This document shows positions 17,779-26,257 of a stretch of DNA of 64,000 bases, in pieces. The position numbers and the translations under genes were made by a program. Origin of the DNA: Methylobacterium sp. J-090 (GTDB taxonomy: Bacteria > Pseudomonadota > Alphaproteobacteria > Rhizobiales > Beijerinckiaceae); NCBI RefSeq assembly GCF_022829345.1, contig NZ_JAKSXV010000031.1, positions 62,001-126,000 on the forward strand, given 5' to 3'. The notes beneath the pieces were generated by a model. It was given only the letters and a program-made list of their open reading frames with translations. It was not told the origin of the DNA and did not search any database. Each line of letters starts with the position of its first letter. The stretch's first letter is position 1.

Positions 17779-19070
17779 TCCGCCTCGACTCCGGCGCAGC
17801 CGATTTCGCGGAACGCTTCGCCCGCCTGCTCACCGTCAAGCGCGAGATCTCGGAGGATGTCGACGAGACCGTGCGCGGCATCATTGCCGGCGTGGTTACG
17901 GGCGGTGACACGGCCCTCGTCGACTACACCCGCCGCTTCGACCGCGTCGGCGAGGACTTCACCGCCGCGTCCCTGCGAGTGACGGCCGACGAGATCCAGG
18001 CCGCCATCGCCGCCTGCCCGGCCGACGCCCTGGAGGCCCTGCGCTTTGCCGCCACCCGCATCCAGGCCTTCCACGAGGGCCAGGTGCCGGGCGATCACAT
18101 GGGCACGGATGCCCTCGGCGTGACCAGCGGCTGGCGCTGGACCGGCCTCGAATCCGTCGGCCTCTACGTCCCCGGCGGCACGGCGAGCTATCCGTCCTCG
18201 GTGCTGATGAACGCGATCCCGGCCCGCGTCGCCGGCGTGCCGCGCGTCGTCATGGTGGTGCCGATGCCGGAGGGGATCATGAACCCCCTCGTGCTCGCCG
18301 CCGCCGATCTGGCCGGCGTGCACGAGGTCTACAGGGTCGGCGGTGCGCAGGCCGTGGCGGCATTGGCGTATGGAACGCAGACCATCGCGCCGGTGGCCAA
18401 GATCGTCGGACCGGGCAATGCCTGGGTGGCGGCGGCCAAGCGTCGGGTGTTCGGGCAGGTCGGCATCGACATGATCGCCGGCCCGTCCGAGGTCCTGATC
18501 CTGGCCGACGCCGACGCCAACCCGGACTGGGTCGCGGCCGACCTCCTGGCCCAGGCCGAGCACGATGTAGCGGCCCAATCGATCCTCATCACCGATTCGT
18601 CCGACCTTGCCGACGCCGTCGAAGCGGCGGTGGAGCGGGCGTTGACGACCTTGCCCCGGCAAGACATCGCGCGGGCGAGCTGGCGCGATTACGGCGCCAT
18701 CGTCGTGGTGCGGGACTTCGACGAGGCGGTGCCCCTGGTCGATCGCCTCGCGCCCGAGCACCTTGAGATCGAGACGGAAGGTGCCGAGGCGCTGGCCGCC
18801 AAGGTGCGCAACGCCGGGGCCATCTTCCTCGGCTCGCACACGCCGGAGGCCATCGGCGACTATGTCGGCGGCCCCAACCACGTCCTGCCCACCGCCCGTT
18901 CGGCGCGGTTCTCGTCCGGGCTCGGCGTCCTCGACTTCATGAAGCGCACGACGATCCTGCGCTGCACGCCTGAGAGCCTGCGGGCTCTGGGACCCTCGGC
19001 CATTGCGCTGGGACGGTCGGAGGGCCTCGAAGGCCACGCCCGCTCGGTGGCCATCCGCCTGAACCTGTGA
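17775..19070 (+). CDS. hisD: Histidinol dehydrogenase
   Basis: HisD oxidises L-histidinol to L-histidine in two NAD-dependent steps, the end of histidine biosynthesis. It is full length at 431 residues. Family motifs include the long signature region [68 protein letters not shown] and [26 protein letters not shown], which carry zinc and substrate ligands. It starts inside the end of the DUF2948 gene (ATGA overlap) and is followed 4 bp later by the UPF0262 gene, so it is the middle of an operon conserved in Rhizobiales. Confidence 0.97.
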   Translation: MIRLDSGAADFAERFARLLTVKREISEDVDETVRGIIAGVVTGGDTALVDYTRRFDRVGEDFTAASLRVTADEIQAAIAACPADALEALRFAATRIQAFHEGQVPGDHMGTDALGVTSGWRWTGLESVGLYVPGGTASYPSSVLMNAIPARVAGVPRVVMVVPMPEGIMNPLVLAAADLAGVHEVYRVGGAQAVAALAYGTQTIAPVAKIVGPGNAWVAAAKRRVFGQVGIDMIAGPSEVLILADADANPDWVAADLLAQAEHDVAAQSILITDSSDLADAVEAAVERALTTLPRQDIARASWRDYGAIVVVRDFDEAVPLVDRLAPEHLEIETEGAEALAAKVRNAGAIFLGSHTPEAIGDYVGGPNHVLPTARSARFSSGLGVLDFMKRTTILRCTPESLRALGPSAIALGRSEGLEGHARSVAIRLNL

Positions 19071-19074
19071 GGCG

Positions 19075-19575
19075 ATGATGCCCGGCGCAGCCAGATCCAC
19101 GGAGCCGAAATCTCCCAACCGCCTCGTGGCGGTGACCCTCGACGAGGAGTCCATCGGCCGGGGCAACCCCGACCAGGAGCATGAGCGCGCCATCGCGATC
19201 TTCGACATCCTCGAAGAGAACAGCTTCGCGATTCCCGGCCGCGAGGGACCGTTCGCCCTCACACTGGGCCTCGTCGAGAGCAAGCTCGCCTTCGCGATCC
19301 GCCATGAATCCGGCGATCCGGTGATGACGCACCTCCTGTCGCTGACCCCGTTCCGCCGGGTGATCCGCGACTACGAAATGATCTGCGAGAGCTACTACAA
19401 CGCCATCAAGACGGCCTCGCCGACCCAGATCGAGGCCATCGACATGGGCCGGCGCGGCCTGCACAACGAGGCGTCAGACCTCCTCAAGCAGCGCCTCGAA
19501 GGCAAGGTCGATCTCGATCACCAGACGGCGCGGCGCCTCTTCACCCTGGTCTTCGCCTTGCACTGGAAGGCCTGA
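19075..19575 (+). CDS. UPF0262 family protein
   Basis: This 166-residue member of UPF0262, a family of unknown function confined mainly to alphaproteobacteria, is recognised by [80 protein letters not shown] and the C-terminal [17 protein letters not shown]. No enzyme motif is evident; it is predicted to be soluble. It begins 4 bp after hisD and precedes a low-Mr phosphatase-like gene, the usual neighbours. Two adjacent ATG codons (19075, 19078) could both serve as the start. Confidence 0.9.
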   Translation: MMPGAARSTEPKSPNRLVAVTLDEESIGRGNPDQEHERAIAIFDILEENSFAIPGREGPFALTLGLVESKLAFAIRHESGDPVMTHLLSLTPFRRVIRDYEMICESYYNAIKTASPTQIEAIDMGRRGLHNEASDLLKQRLEGKVDLDHQTARRLFTLVFALHWKA

Positions 19576-19624
19576 GCGGCGTTTCCTGGAGCATCGTGCC
19601 TGAGTGCCCGGAGGCAGTGACCGG

Positions 19625-20086
19625 ATGGCGGACGAGGCCGGCCCGAAGAAGAAGCGCGTCCAATCGGCCCTGTTCATGTGCAACTTCAACGCCGTGCGCT
19701 CGCTGGCGGCGGAGGCCATCGCGCGCCACTACTTCGGCAAGTCCATCTACGTGCAGTCGGCCGGCGTCCGCTCGGGCGAGCCCGCCGACCCGTTCATGGT
19801 GGCCGCCCTCGATGAGATCGGCATCGACGCCGCGCGTCACAAGCCGCGCACCCTGGCCGAACTTGAGGAGTGGGAGGGCCTGAACTTCGACCTCATCGTC
19901 ACCCTGGCGCCCGAAGCCCACCATGCGGCCCTCGAACTTACCCGCACCAACGCCGTCGAGGTGGAGTACTGGCCGACGCCCGACCCGACCAACTTTCACG
20001 AAGGGTCCCGCGACCAGCGCCTGGACGGCTACCGCGACGTGCGCGACGGCCTGATCTACCGGATCAAGATGCGGCTGAAGGGGTGA
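19625..20086 (+). CDS. Low-molecular-weight phosphatase / arsenate-reductase-like protein
   Basis: This 153-residue protein has the low-Mr phosphotyrosine phosphatase fold. The P-loop is CNFNAVRS, with Cys19 and Arg25 in the C-X5-R arrangement. The late aspartate of the family is probably in YWPTPDPTNF. It lacks the extra cysteines of arsenate reductases of the thioredoxin type, so phosphatase is the safer reading; relatives in this operon position are often named arsC or wzb without evidence. ATG 19625 follows GGAGG by 10 nt and is preferred to the in-frame GTG 21 bp earlier. In many Rhizobiales infA and maf come next, but here the operon ends. Confidence 0.82.
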   Translation: MADEAGPKKKRVQSALFMCNFNAVRSLAAEAIARHYFGKSIYVQSAGVRSGEPADPFMVAALDEIGIDAARHKPRTLAELEEWEGLNFDLIVTLAPEAHHAALELTRTNAVEVEYWPTPDPTNFHEGSRDQRLDGYRDVRDGLIYRIKMRLKG

Positions 20087-20942
20087 GGCGTCGGATCGAC
20101 GTCACCGGCCCGTAGCTGTTCTCCAGGATGCGGGCGACGGCTTCGCTCAAGGGTTCCACCGCCACCGCCATGTGGAAGCCGTTGGCGTGGATGAGCCGGG
20201 TGGCGTCGAGCATGAGCCCGACATGGCCGCGCCAGAACACGAGGTCGCCGCGCCGCAAGCCGTCGAGGCCGGGCGGCAGGGCGTGGCCGAGGCCCCGTTC
20301 CTGCTGGTCGGCATCGCGCGGAGCCGCGATCCCCGCGACGGCGAGGCAGAGCTGGACGAGGCCCGAGCAGTCGAGGCCGAGGCTGGTGCGGCCGCCCCAG
20401 AGGTAGGGCGTGCCGACGAGGCGCTCGGCGGTGCCGGCGAAATCGGACTCCGTCTGGCCAAGTGCCGCACAATGGCCGGCGAAGACATGATCGCCCGTGG
20501 CGAGGCGCCAGTAGTGGCCCGCCTGCCCCACCACCGCCATTCTGGCGCCGAGGGTCAGGTATCCGGTGGCGGGGAGTTTCAGGTCGGGGCCGGGATACAG
20601 GAAGGTCCGAAGCGCCGTGACCCGGTGGGTCGGCGTCGGATCGACCGGCCCGAGGGCGGCCTCCGCCAGGTAGCCGACATAGCCGTCATGGCCCAGGCGG
20701 ACCCAGGCGAAGCCTTCCTCGGCCTCGTAGAGCGTCACCGCATCGCCCATCACCGCCTCGGTGTCGACGGCCGCATCGAACCGGGGCGAGCGCCGCAGGG
20801 GCGCCGACGGCACGACGATGCGGCGCGCCTCCCCGGCGACGTAGTGGGCCGCCTCGATCCGGCCGCGCAGCCGACTGTCGGCCAGATCGGGCCGCGCGGG
20901 CGTGAGGCGCGGATCGGAGGTATCGAGATGTTCGTCGAGCAT
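20064..20942 (-). CDS. SH3-NlpC/P60 cell-wall endopeptidase
   Basis: This 292-residue protein combines two bacterial SH3-like regions (about 40-155; GDAVTLYEAEEGFAWVRLGHDGYVGYLAEAAL and GARMAVVGQAGHYWRLATGDHVFAGH) with a C-terminal NlpC/P60 peptidase. The catalytic triad is visible: Cys192 in LDCSGLVQLC, His240 in WRGHVGLMLD and His252 in IHANGFHM. Such enzymes cut gamma-D-glutamyl-diaminopimelate bonds in peptidoglycan stem peptides. No signal peptide is seen from ATG 20942, as is usual for this dipeptidyl-peptidase VI-like subgroup, which often recycles muropeptides in the cytoplasm. Its stop overlaps the end of the convergent phosphatase gene by 23 bp. Confidence 0.88.
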   Translation of the reverse strand: MLDEHLDTSDPRLTPARPDLADSRLRGRIEAAHYVAGEARRIVVPSAPLRRSPRFDAAVDTEAVMGDAVTLYEAEEGFAWVRLGHDGYVGYLAEAALGPVDPTPTHRVTALRTFLYPGPDLKLPATGYLTLGARMAVVGQAGHYWRLATGDHVFAGHCAALGQTESDFAGTAERLVGTPYLWGGRTSLGLDCSGLVQLCLAVAGIAAPRDADQQERGLGHALPPGLDGLRRGDLVFWRGHVGLMLDATRLIHANGFHMAVAVEPLSEAVARILENSYGPVTSIRRLTPSAAS

Positions 20943-21113
20943 GGCCGCATTATCCGCCTTGCCCCTCCCAGCCGCAACGGCGTGGCAGCTTCGTGCTTGC
21001 CAAAACAGACCTTCGCGGCCGGCGCGCCATTTGCTTCGAGACCGCGGCGTTCTGCTCAGGGAGCGGTACAGGCTTCCCAGCAATGTGCGCGACGCAACCG
21101 CCCGAGGCGATTT

Positions 21114-21126
21114 TGTGCACTGCACA
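21114..21126. promoter_or_regulatory. Palindrome upstream of the gene at 21155
   Basis: TGTGCACTGCACA is a perfect inverted repeat with 6-bp arms around a central C, 28 bp ahead of an ATG. It could be a regulator site; no regulator is assigned. Confidence 0.3.
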
Positions 21127-21154
21127 TAACCGGCCGACGGCGTATGATGGTGGA

Positions 21155-21505
21155 ATGCCGAGCGCGAGTCCTGCCGTGAAGAAGACCCAGAAATCCTTCA
21201 AGGACCTGCCGCCGATCCGCGTGCGCCGGGAGCCGCCGACGATCCCGGAGGCCGTGGCGGCCGCGCAGGATCTCGCCGACGAAGTCGAGCATCAGGTCGA
21301 GATCGCCGCCGGCCTGATCGGCCTGACCGCCGACGAGATCCGTCCGCACGTCCTGGCTGCCGCCAAGGCCAAGCCCGAGCGGATGCCCGAGCGCATCCTG
21401 ACCGCTGGCAGCCCGAACCGGGCGCCGCGGACGGTCATCGTCGAGCGCCGCACCCGCCCGCCCGTCATCGTGGAACGGCGCGGCCGCCCGCCGCTGAGCC
21501 GGTAG
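21155..21505 (+). CDS. Hypothetical protein with C-terminal VERR repeats
   Basis: This is a 116-residue soluble protein. The central part (EAVAAAQDLADEVEHQVEIAAGLIGLTADEIRPHVLAAA) is a helical region of conserved appearance. The C-terminus has a tandem repeat, RTVIVERRTRPPVIVERRGRPP, that is strongly basic and may bind nucleic acid or an acidic partner. The ATG at 21155 is preceded by GATGGTGGA. Earlier in-frame codons back to 20993 look non-coding and overlap the upstream region of the NlpC/P60 gene. The family was not recognised; it stands alone, convergent with the SDR gene. Confidence 0.6.
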   Translation: MPSASPAVKKTQKSFKDLPPIRVRREPPTIPEAVAAAQDLADEVEHQVEIAAGLIGLTADEIRPHVLAAAKAKPERMPERILTAGSPNRAPRTVIVERRTRPPVIVERRGRPPLSR

Positions 21506-21543
21506 GACCTGACCGCCCCGGTGATCCGGGGCGATCGCGTGGT

Positions 21544-21576
21544 CCTCACCAGTCGAGCGCCCTCACCAGTCGAGCG
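21544..21576. repeat. 17-bp tandem duplication across the stop of the SDR gene
   Basis: CCTCACCAGTCGAGCG is present at 21544-21559 and 21561-21576, period 17. The right copy contains the stop codon (21563-21565, minus strand) and last codons of the SDR gene; the left copy lies beyond the stop. Confidence 0.85.
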
Positions 21577-22246
21577 TCTTGCCGGTGTAATCGACATAGA
21601 CGCAGCCGGTTCGGCCGAGATGGCCCCCGATCACGTCGGTCATGCCGGTGACGCTGGTGGCAACGTCGATGTCCGCGTCCGCGCCGCCCATCTCCGTGCG
21701 GACCCAGCCCGGATGCATCAGCACCACGCCGAAACCGGCGTCGCGGTGGCGGATCTCGAAGCTGCGCGCGAGGGTGTTGAGCGCCGCCTTGCTCGCCCGG
21801 TAATTCTCCCAGCCCCCTGCTTCGTTGAGGCCGACGCTGCCGAGGATCGAGCTCATGAAGGCGACGAGGCCCTTCGGTGCCAGCCGGTCGAGGAAGGTCT
21901 CGGCGAAGCGGATCGGGCTCACCGCATTGGTGAGGTAGACCTGGGCGGCGACGTCGCGCGGCACCGCGTGGAGCGGATCGTGCGCTTGGGTCGCGACCCC
22001 GGCGACCACGAAGATCAGATCGTAGCGCTCACCCGAGAGGGTTTCGTGAAGGGCGGCGACGGCGCCGTCGTCGTCGATATCGGCGGTCTCGACACGCAAC
22101 GCGCCGGACGACAGGGCCGCGAGCCCCGGCGAGGTCGAGCGCTGGGTGGCGGTGACCCGCCAGCCGCGCTGCAGGAAGGTCTCGACGAGGCCGAGACCGA
22201 GGCCGCGCGAGGCCCCGACGATGAGCGCGTTCTTCTGGTCTGCCAT
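21563..22246 (-). CDS. Short-chain dehydrogenase/reductase family oxidoreductase
   Basis: This 227-residue classical SDR has the nucleotide-binding glycine motif GASRGLGLG at residues 10-18, a catalytic Ser in FMSSILGSVG, and YRASK holding the Tyr and Lys of the active site. A C-terminal segment MHPGWVRTEMGG is typical. NAD(P)(H) is the expected cofactor; the substrate cannot be assigned. ATG 22246 (MADQKNALIVGAS) is the natural start, and the longer upstream frame is not supported. It lies downstream of the dehalogenase-mgtC pair in the same direction, 135 bp from mgtC, and may be transcribed separately. Confidence 0.9.
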   Translation of the reverse strand: MADQKNALIVGASRGLGLGLVETFLQRGWRVTATQRSTSPGLAALSSGALRVETADIDDDGAVAALHETLSGERYDLIFVVAGVATQAHDPLHAVPRDVAAQVYLTNAVSPIRFAETFLDRLAPKGLVAFMSSILGSVGLNEAGGWENYRASKAALNTLARSFEIRHRDAGFGVVLMHPGWVRTEMGGADADIDVATSVTGMTDVIGGHLGRTGCVYVDYTGKTLDW

Positions 22247-22381
22247 GGTGCTCGATCCTCTATAAGGCTGGGATCGGCGCCGGCCCGAAGCCGGAGCGTG
22301 CGAACCCGATGCCTCAGAGGTCGGGCGCGGATCATCCCGCGGCAATGTGGCCCCGTGCGTTCGAGGTGTGCGGGCGCACGC

Positions 22382-23092
22382 TCAATCGGCGGTCTGCACC
22401 GACCACGTGGCGTGCGTGACGAAGGGCATGCGTTCCAGGGAAACCGTCACGGCGTCGAGTTCGGCCGCCGCCACCGCCGTGGCGACGAGGGTCGCCACCA
22501 CCTCGACGGTGTCCTCGCCGCGCTCCACCACCTCGATCCCGCCCACCGGATAGTTCGCCGCCTCCAGGCGCTCGACGAGGAGGTCGCGGGCGGGTCCGAC
22601 GGACTCCGCCTGCACCGTTACCTGCACCTCGTAGGTCGCCTCCGTCTGGCTCTCGTCGATGGGCGCGCGGTTGATGGCGTTGACCAGCGGCCGCAAGAGG
22701 GTGTTGCCGGCGAGGACGGCCGCCGTGACGAAGGTGGCCTCCAGGGGGAAGTCGGCGCCGGCGAAGGCGCCCACGGCCGCCGAGCACCACAGGGTCGCGG
22801 CGGTGTTGAGGCCGCGCACGTTCATGCCCTCCTTCATGATCACGCCGGCCCCGAGGAAGCCGACACCGGAGATCACGTAGGCCACCGTGCGGGTGCCGCC
22901 CGCCGCGCCCTCGAGCCGCATGCCGAGATCGACGAAGGCCGCGGCCCCCACGGCCACGAGGACGTTGGTGCGCAGGCCCGCCGTGCGCTGCCGATACTGG
23001 CGCTCGGCCCCGATGAGGGTGCCGAGGCCAAAGGCGACGATGAGGCTGACGGCGGAATTGACGAATTCGGGAAGGGGCGAGGAGAAGGGCAT
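22382..23092 (-). CDS. MgtC/SapB family membrane protein
   Basis: This 236-residue protein has an N-terminal MgtC membrane domain of about five helices (residues 8-140) with the conserved FGLGTLIGAERQYRQRTAGLRTNVLVAVGAAAF and GVGFLGAGVIMKEG..VRGLNTAATLW motifs. A soluble C-terminal ACT-like domain follows (about 155-234; YEVQVTVQAESVGPARDLL). MgtC in pathogens supports growth in low magnesium and inhibits the F1Fo ATPase; in free-living bacteria the role is less clear. No leader ORF or magnesium riboswitch was found upstream. It follows the dehalogenase gene by 45 bp on the same strand. Confidence 0.9.
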   Translation of the reverse strand: MPFSSPLPEFVNSAVSLIVAFGLGTLIGAERQYRQRTAGLRTNVLVAVGAAAFVDLGMRLEGAAGGTRTVAYVISGVGFLGAGVIMKEGMNVRGLNTAATLWCSAAVGAFAGADFPLEATFVTAAVLAGNTLLRPLVNAINRAPIDESQTEATYEVQVTVQAESVGPARDLLVERLEAANYPVGGIEVVERGEDTVEVVATLVATAVAAAELDAVTVSLERMPFVTHATWSVQTAD

Positions 23093-23137
23093 CTCGTCTC
23101 ATCGCCATCCCGCGTGACGGAACCGTGACAGGCCCGT

Positions 23138-24037
23138 CTAGGCTGCCAGGAAGGCGCGCAGGGCCTGGAGCGTCCCTTCCGGGTTCTCCTCCGCCGGGAA
23201 GTGCCCCGACGTGAGGTCGACGGCCGTCGCGTTCGGCGCGAAGGTGCGCTGCCAGGCGGTCAGTGGCGTCTCGGCGCTGCGGTCGAGGTAGCCATCGCCG
23301 GCCAGGATCAGGGTCGGGCAGGTGATCGTGCGCTGGGCGGCGAGGTCGGCGAGATCCGCCTCGCGGTCGCGGGTCGCCCCGGCGCGGTAATCCTCGCACA
23401 TCGCATGAATGCGCTCGGGCACATTCCAGCCCTGCCGATAGAGGGCGAGGGCGGCGGGCGCGAAGGCGTCCAGGGATTTGGCGTTGCTCCAGTCGCGCAG
23501 CAGGCCCTCGAAGTATCCGTCGGGATCGCGTCCGATCTCGGCCTCCGGCTCGGGCGCCGGGCGGGCCAGGGACTTCCAGTGGGCGGACCCGCTCGACGCC
23601 TCGATGCGCTCCCACTGCACCAGGGTCGGCAGGATATCGAGGAGCGCGAGGCGCGCGACGCGGCCGGGCTCGTCGAGCGCCAGGCGGTAGCCGACGCGCG
23701 CCCCGCGATCGTGCCCCACGAGCGCGAAATGCACGTGGCCGAGATGCTCCATCACGGCGACGACGTCCCGCCCGAGGGTGCGCTTGGCATAAGCCTCGTG
23801 GCGCGTGTCGCCTTCGGGGGCCGCCGACCAGCCGTAGCCCTTGAGGTCGAGGCAGATCACCCGATGGGTCTCGGCCAGAGCCGGCGCGATCCGGTGCCAG
23901 CACGCATGGGTCTGGGGAAACCCGTGGAGCATCACGACCGGCGGCGCGTCCTTCGGCCCACCGATCCGGGCGAAGAAGCGCCCGGCCGGGATGTCGATCC
24001 AGGGGGCGGAGAAACCGGGGAAGAGGTCCGTGGTCAC
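23138..24037 (-). CDS. Alpha/beta hydrolase, haloacetate (fluoroacetate) dehalogenase type
   Basis: This 299-residue alpha/beta hydrolase lines up with fluoroacetate dehalogenases, including the recalled residue numbering. From a GTG start at 24037, the nucleophile is Asp110 with Arg111 and Arg114 (HDRGAR) for carboxylate binding. His153, Trp154 (SAHWK) and Tyr217 (CEDYRAG) correspond to the halide pocket, Asp134 (LLDILP) to the acid, and His279 (SGHFP) to the base. The enzymes hydrolyse haloacetates to glycolate plus halide in the cytoplasm. The start codon is uncertain (an ATG at 24127 is possible), with a weak ribosome-binding site. It is followed by mgtC in the same direction. Specificity for fluoride over chloride cannot be decided from sequence. 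Confidence 0.85.
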   Translation of the reverse strand: MTTDLFPGFSAPWIDIPAGRFFARIGGPKDAPPVVMLHGFPQTHACWHRIAPALAETHRVICLDLKGYGWSAAPEGDTRHEAYAKRTLGRDVVAVMEHLGHVHFALVGHDRGARVGYRLALDEPGRVARLALLDILPTLVQWERIEASSGSAHWKSLARPAPEPEAEIGRDPDGYFEGLLRDWSNAKSLDAFAPAALALYRQGWNVPERIHAMCEDYRAGATRDREADLADLAAQRTITCPTLILAGDGYLDRSAETPLTAWQRTFAPNATAVDLTSGHFPAEENPEGTLQALRAFLAA

Positions 24038-24237
24038 GGGGCGGGCTCCGGCGAGGGGTGGCGAGATGGAGGGCCGCCCATGATCGCCGACCACGCGCGG
24101 TCGGGCAATTTGCCCGAGGCCGACCATGCGGCTTTCCGGCCGCGCAGGCGGGATTGACGCTGGACCCCCGCACCGGCACACCCGAAGGATGTGGATCGCT
24201 TAAGAATCCGCACCCAAAAAACGTCGAGGAGACGCGC

Positions 24238-24300
24238 ATGGTACGGATCACCGTCCTTGCCCCGAAGGCAGTGCCCGCCATCGCGGGAGCTTGTGCATGA
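24238..24300 (+). CDS. Putative 20-residue leader peptide coupled to the MoxR operon
   Basis: A short frame MVRITVLAPKAVPAIAGACA starts at ATG 24238 behind a strong GAGGAGACGCGC ribosome-binding site. Its stop TGA (24298-24300) overlaps the moxR start codon (24297-24299) as ATGA. The spacing and ribosome-binding site suggest it is translated and may set translation of the ATPase gene by re-initiation. It is hydrophobic with one Cys near the end. It could also be a small functional peptide. No homolog is known to me. Confidence 0.45.
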   Translation: MVRITVLAPKAVPAIAGACA

Positions 24301-25301
24301 GCGGCGCCATGCTCGCCGAGCGTCCGGCCGCGTCCCCCGTCGATCCCGCCCTGCGCGAGCGTGTGCTCGCTCTGCGCGACGGCCTGCTGCACGGGCTCAT
24401 CGGCGCCGATGCCATGGTGGAGCGCCTGCTCATCGGCCTGCTCACCGGCGGCCACCTCCTCATCGAGGGCGCGCCGGGTCTGGCCAAGACCCGCGCCGTC
24501 AAGCGCCTGTCGGACGGCCTCGACGGCAGCTTCGCCCGCATCCAGTGCACGCCCGACCTCATGCCGGCCGACCTCACCGGCACCACCGTCTGGCGTCAGG
24601 ATGCCGGCGACTTCGAGTTCCTGCCCGGCCCCCTGTTCCATTCCCTCGTCCTCGTCGACGAGGTCAACCGGGCGCCGCCGAAGGTCCAGTCGGCCCTGCT
24701 CGAGGCCATGGCGGAGGGGCAGATCACCGTCTCGGGCCACACCCACGGCCTGCCCGACCCGTTCATGGTGGTGGCGACCCAGAACCCCATCGAGCATGCC
24801 GGCACCTTCCCCCTGCCGGAGGCCCAGCTCGACCGCTTCCTGCTCCACGTGGTGGTGGAGATGCCCGACGAGGCCGCCGAGCGCCGCATCCTCGACCTCG
24901 TCGAGGGCGAACTGAACCACCACGCCGAGGCGATGCCGGTGAAGCTCTCCGTGGCCGAGATCCGCGCCGCGCGGGAGGCGGCGCTCGGCGTCTACGTCGC
25001 GCCCGCCCTCAAGGACTACCTCGTGCGGCTGGTGGCCGGCACCCGCACGGATTCGGCCGCGCCCGATCTCCGCGCCGCCATCGAGCACCCGGCCTCGCCG
25101 CGCGGGACCCTCGCCCTCATGCTCGCCGGCAAGGCCCGCGCCTATCTGCGCGGGCGCGACCACGTCATCCCCGAGGACATCGCCGAGCTCGCCGCCGACG
25201 CCCTGGCCCACCGCATCGGCCTCACCTGGCGAGCCGCCGCCGAGGGCAAGACCGCGCGCGGCCTCATCGGAGACCTCGTCCAACGGGTGCGGGCGCTCTG
25301 A
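24297..25301 (+). CDS. MoxR-family AAA+ ATPase
   Basis: This 334-residue AAA+ ATPase of the MoxR family is thought to act as a chaperone that assembles or activates partner complexes with vWA-domain proteins. Walker A is GAPGLAKT (residues 58-65), Walker B is LVLVDEVNRAPPKVQ (about 118-132), sensor 1 lies in FMVVATQNPIEHAGTFPLPEAQLDRF, and an arginine-finger region follows. The C-terminal lid has ASPRGTLALMLAGKARAYLRGRDHVIPEDI. The gene heads a seven-gene operon with DUF58, DUF4381, two vWA proteins, a TPR protein and a BatD-like protein. This order is like mxaRSACKLD of methanol oxidation, but no mxaF-type gene is in the window. Confidence 0.93.
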   Translation: MSGAMLAERPAASPVDPALRERVLALRDGLLHGLIGADAMVERLLIGLLTGGHLLIEGAPGLAKTRAVKRLSDGLDGSFARIQCTPDLMPADLTGTTVWRQDAGDFEFLPGPLFHSLVLVDEVNRAPPKVQSALLEAMAEGQITVSGHTHGLPDPFMVVATQNPIEHAGTFPLPEAQLDRFLLHVVVEMPDEAAERRILDLVEGELNHHAEAMPVKLSVAEIRAAREAALGVYVAPALKDYLVRLVAGTRTDSAAPDLRAAIEHPASPRGTLALMLAGKARAYLRGRDHVIPEDIAELAADALAHRIGLTWRAAAEGKTARGLIGDLVQRVRAL

Positions 25302-25309
25302 CCGTCGCC

Positions 25310-26233
25310 ATGGCTTCCTCGTCCGTTCCCGATCCGACGCAGGCGCCCGGCATCCACCTCTCGGGCGAGGCCCTCATGGGTTTGCGCCACCTCGCCCGGC
25401 GCGGCACGTCCCCGGCGACCCGTACCCTCGCGGGGCTGCCCGGCGGCATCGTCACCCGGCGGCGCGGGCGCGGCTCGGAGCCCGACGACGTGCGCCTGTG
25501 GTCGGAGGGCGACGACCGCCGCCACATCGACCGCAACGCCACCGCACGCACGGGCATCCTGCATGTCCGCACCCACCACGACGAGCGCGACCGCGCCGTG
25601 GTGCTGCTCGTGGATTTCCGGCCGTCCATGCTGTTCGGCACCCGCCGGGCCCTGCGCTCGGTGGCCGCCGCCGAGGCCCTGGTGCTCCTCGGCTGGCGGG
25701 TGGCCGGCGATGGCGGCCGGGTCGGCCTCGTGGTGGCGGGCGCCGGCGAACCCGTGGTGCTGCGCCCGGCCGGGGGCGAGCGCGCCATGACCGCCGTCAC
25801 CGGGGCGCTCGCCATGGCGCATGCCCGGGCCCTGGCGGAGGTGAGCACCCAGGACCCGCCCCTGTCGCGCGCCCTCACCCTGGCCCGGAGCCTGCTGCCG
25901 TCGGGAGGCCACCTCGTCCTCGGCACGGCCCTGGACAATCCGGGGGAGGATTTCGACCACCTCCTCACGGTGATGGCCGAGCGCCTGTCGATCCGCCTCG
26001 TGCTGGTGAGCGACGCCTTCGAGCGCGCCCGCCCGCCGGGCTTCTACCCCTTCGCCACCCCGGACGGCCGGCGTGGCACGGTCCAGGCGAGCCGCGCGGA
26101 TCGCCCGCCGGGCGACGCCGATGCCCGCCTCGTGGAATATGCGCGGCGCGGCATCGAGGGCCTGCGCCTCGACGTCGAGGCGGGTCCCGAGGCCTATGCC
26201 CCCCTCATGGAACGGCTCGATGCGGTGCTCTGA
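25310..26233 (+). CDS. DUF58 domain protein (MxaS-like)
   Basis: This 307-residue cytoplasmic or membrane-associated DUF58 protein is the usual partner of MoxR ATPases. The family block starts LAGLPGGIVTRRRGRGSEPDDVRLWSEGDDRRHIDRNATARTG, and the DUF58 core EPDDVRLWSEGDDRRHID is clear. It continues into a vWA-like fold with VVLLVDFRPSMLFGTR (an incomplete MIDAS: Asp-Phe-Arg-Pro-Ser). The partner role in complex assembly is known only for a few systems. It begins 8 bp after the moxR stop. The long upstream continuation of this frame is the shadow of moxR and is left out. Confidence 0.88.
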   Translation: MASSSVPDPTQAPGIHLSGEALMGLRHLARRGTSPATRTLAGLPGGIVTRRRGRGSEPDDVRLWSEGDDRRHIDRNATARTGILHVRTHHDERDRAVVLLVDFRPSMLFGTRRALRSVAAAEALVLLGWRVAGDGGRVGLVVAGAGEPVVLRPAGGERAMTAVTGALAMAHARALAEVSTQDPPLSRALTLARSLLPSGGHLVLGTALDNPGEDFDHLLTVMAERLSIRLVLVSDAFERARPPGFYPFATPDGRRGTVQASRADRPPGDADARLVEYARRGIEGLRLDVEAGPEAYAPLMERLDAVL

Positions 26234-26257
26234 AATCCGCGCCGACGGATGGTGCCC

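Noticed and set aside
22332..25283. A 983-codon open frame on the minus strand across mgtC, the dehalogenase and moxR
   Set aside because: It runs through several well-supported genes in other frames or strands and has no recognisable domain.
24191..25309. Upstream extension of the DUF58 frame
   Set aside because: The extra 373 codons are the shadow of moxR in another frame; the protein starts naturally at ATG 25310.
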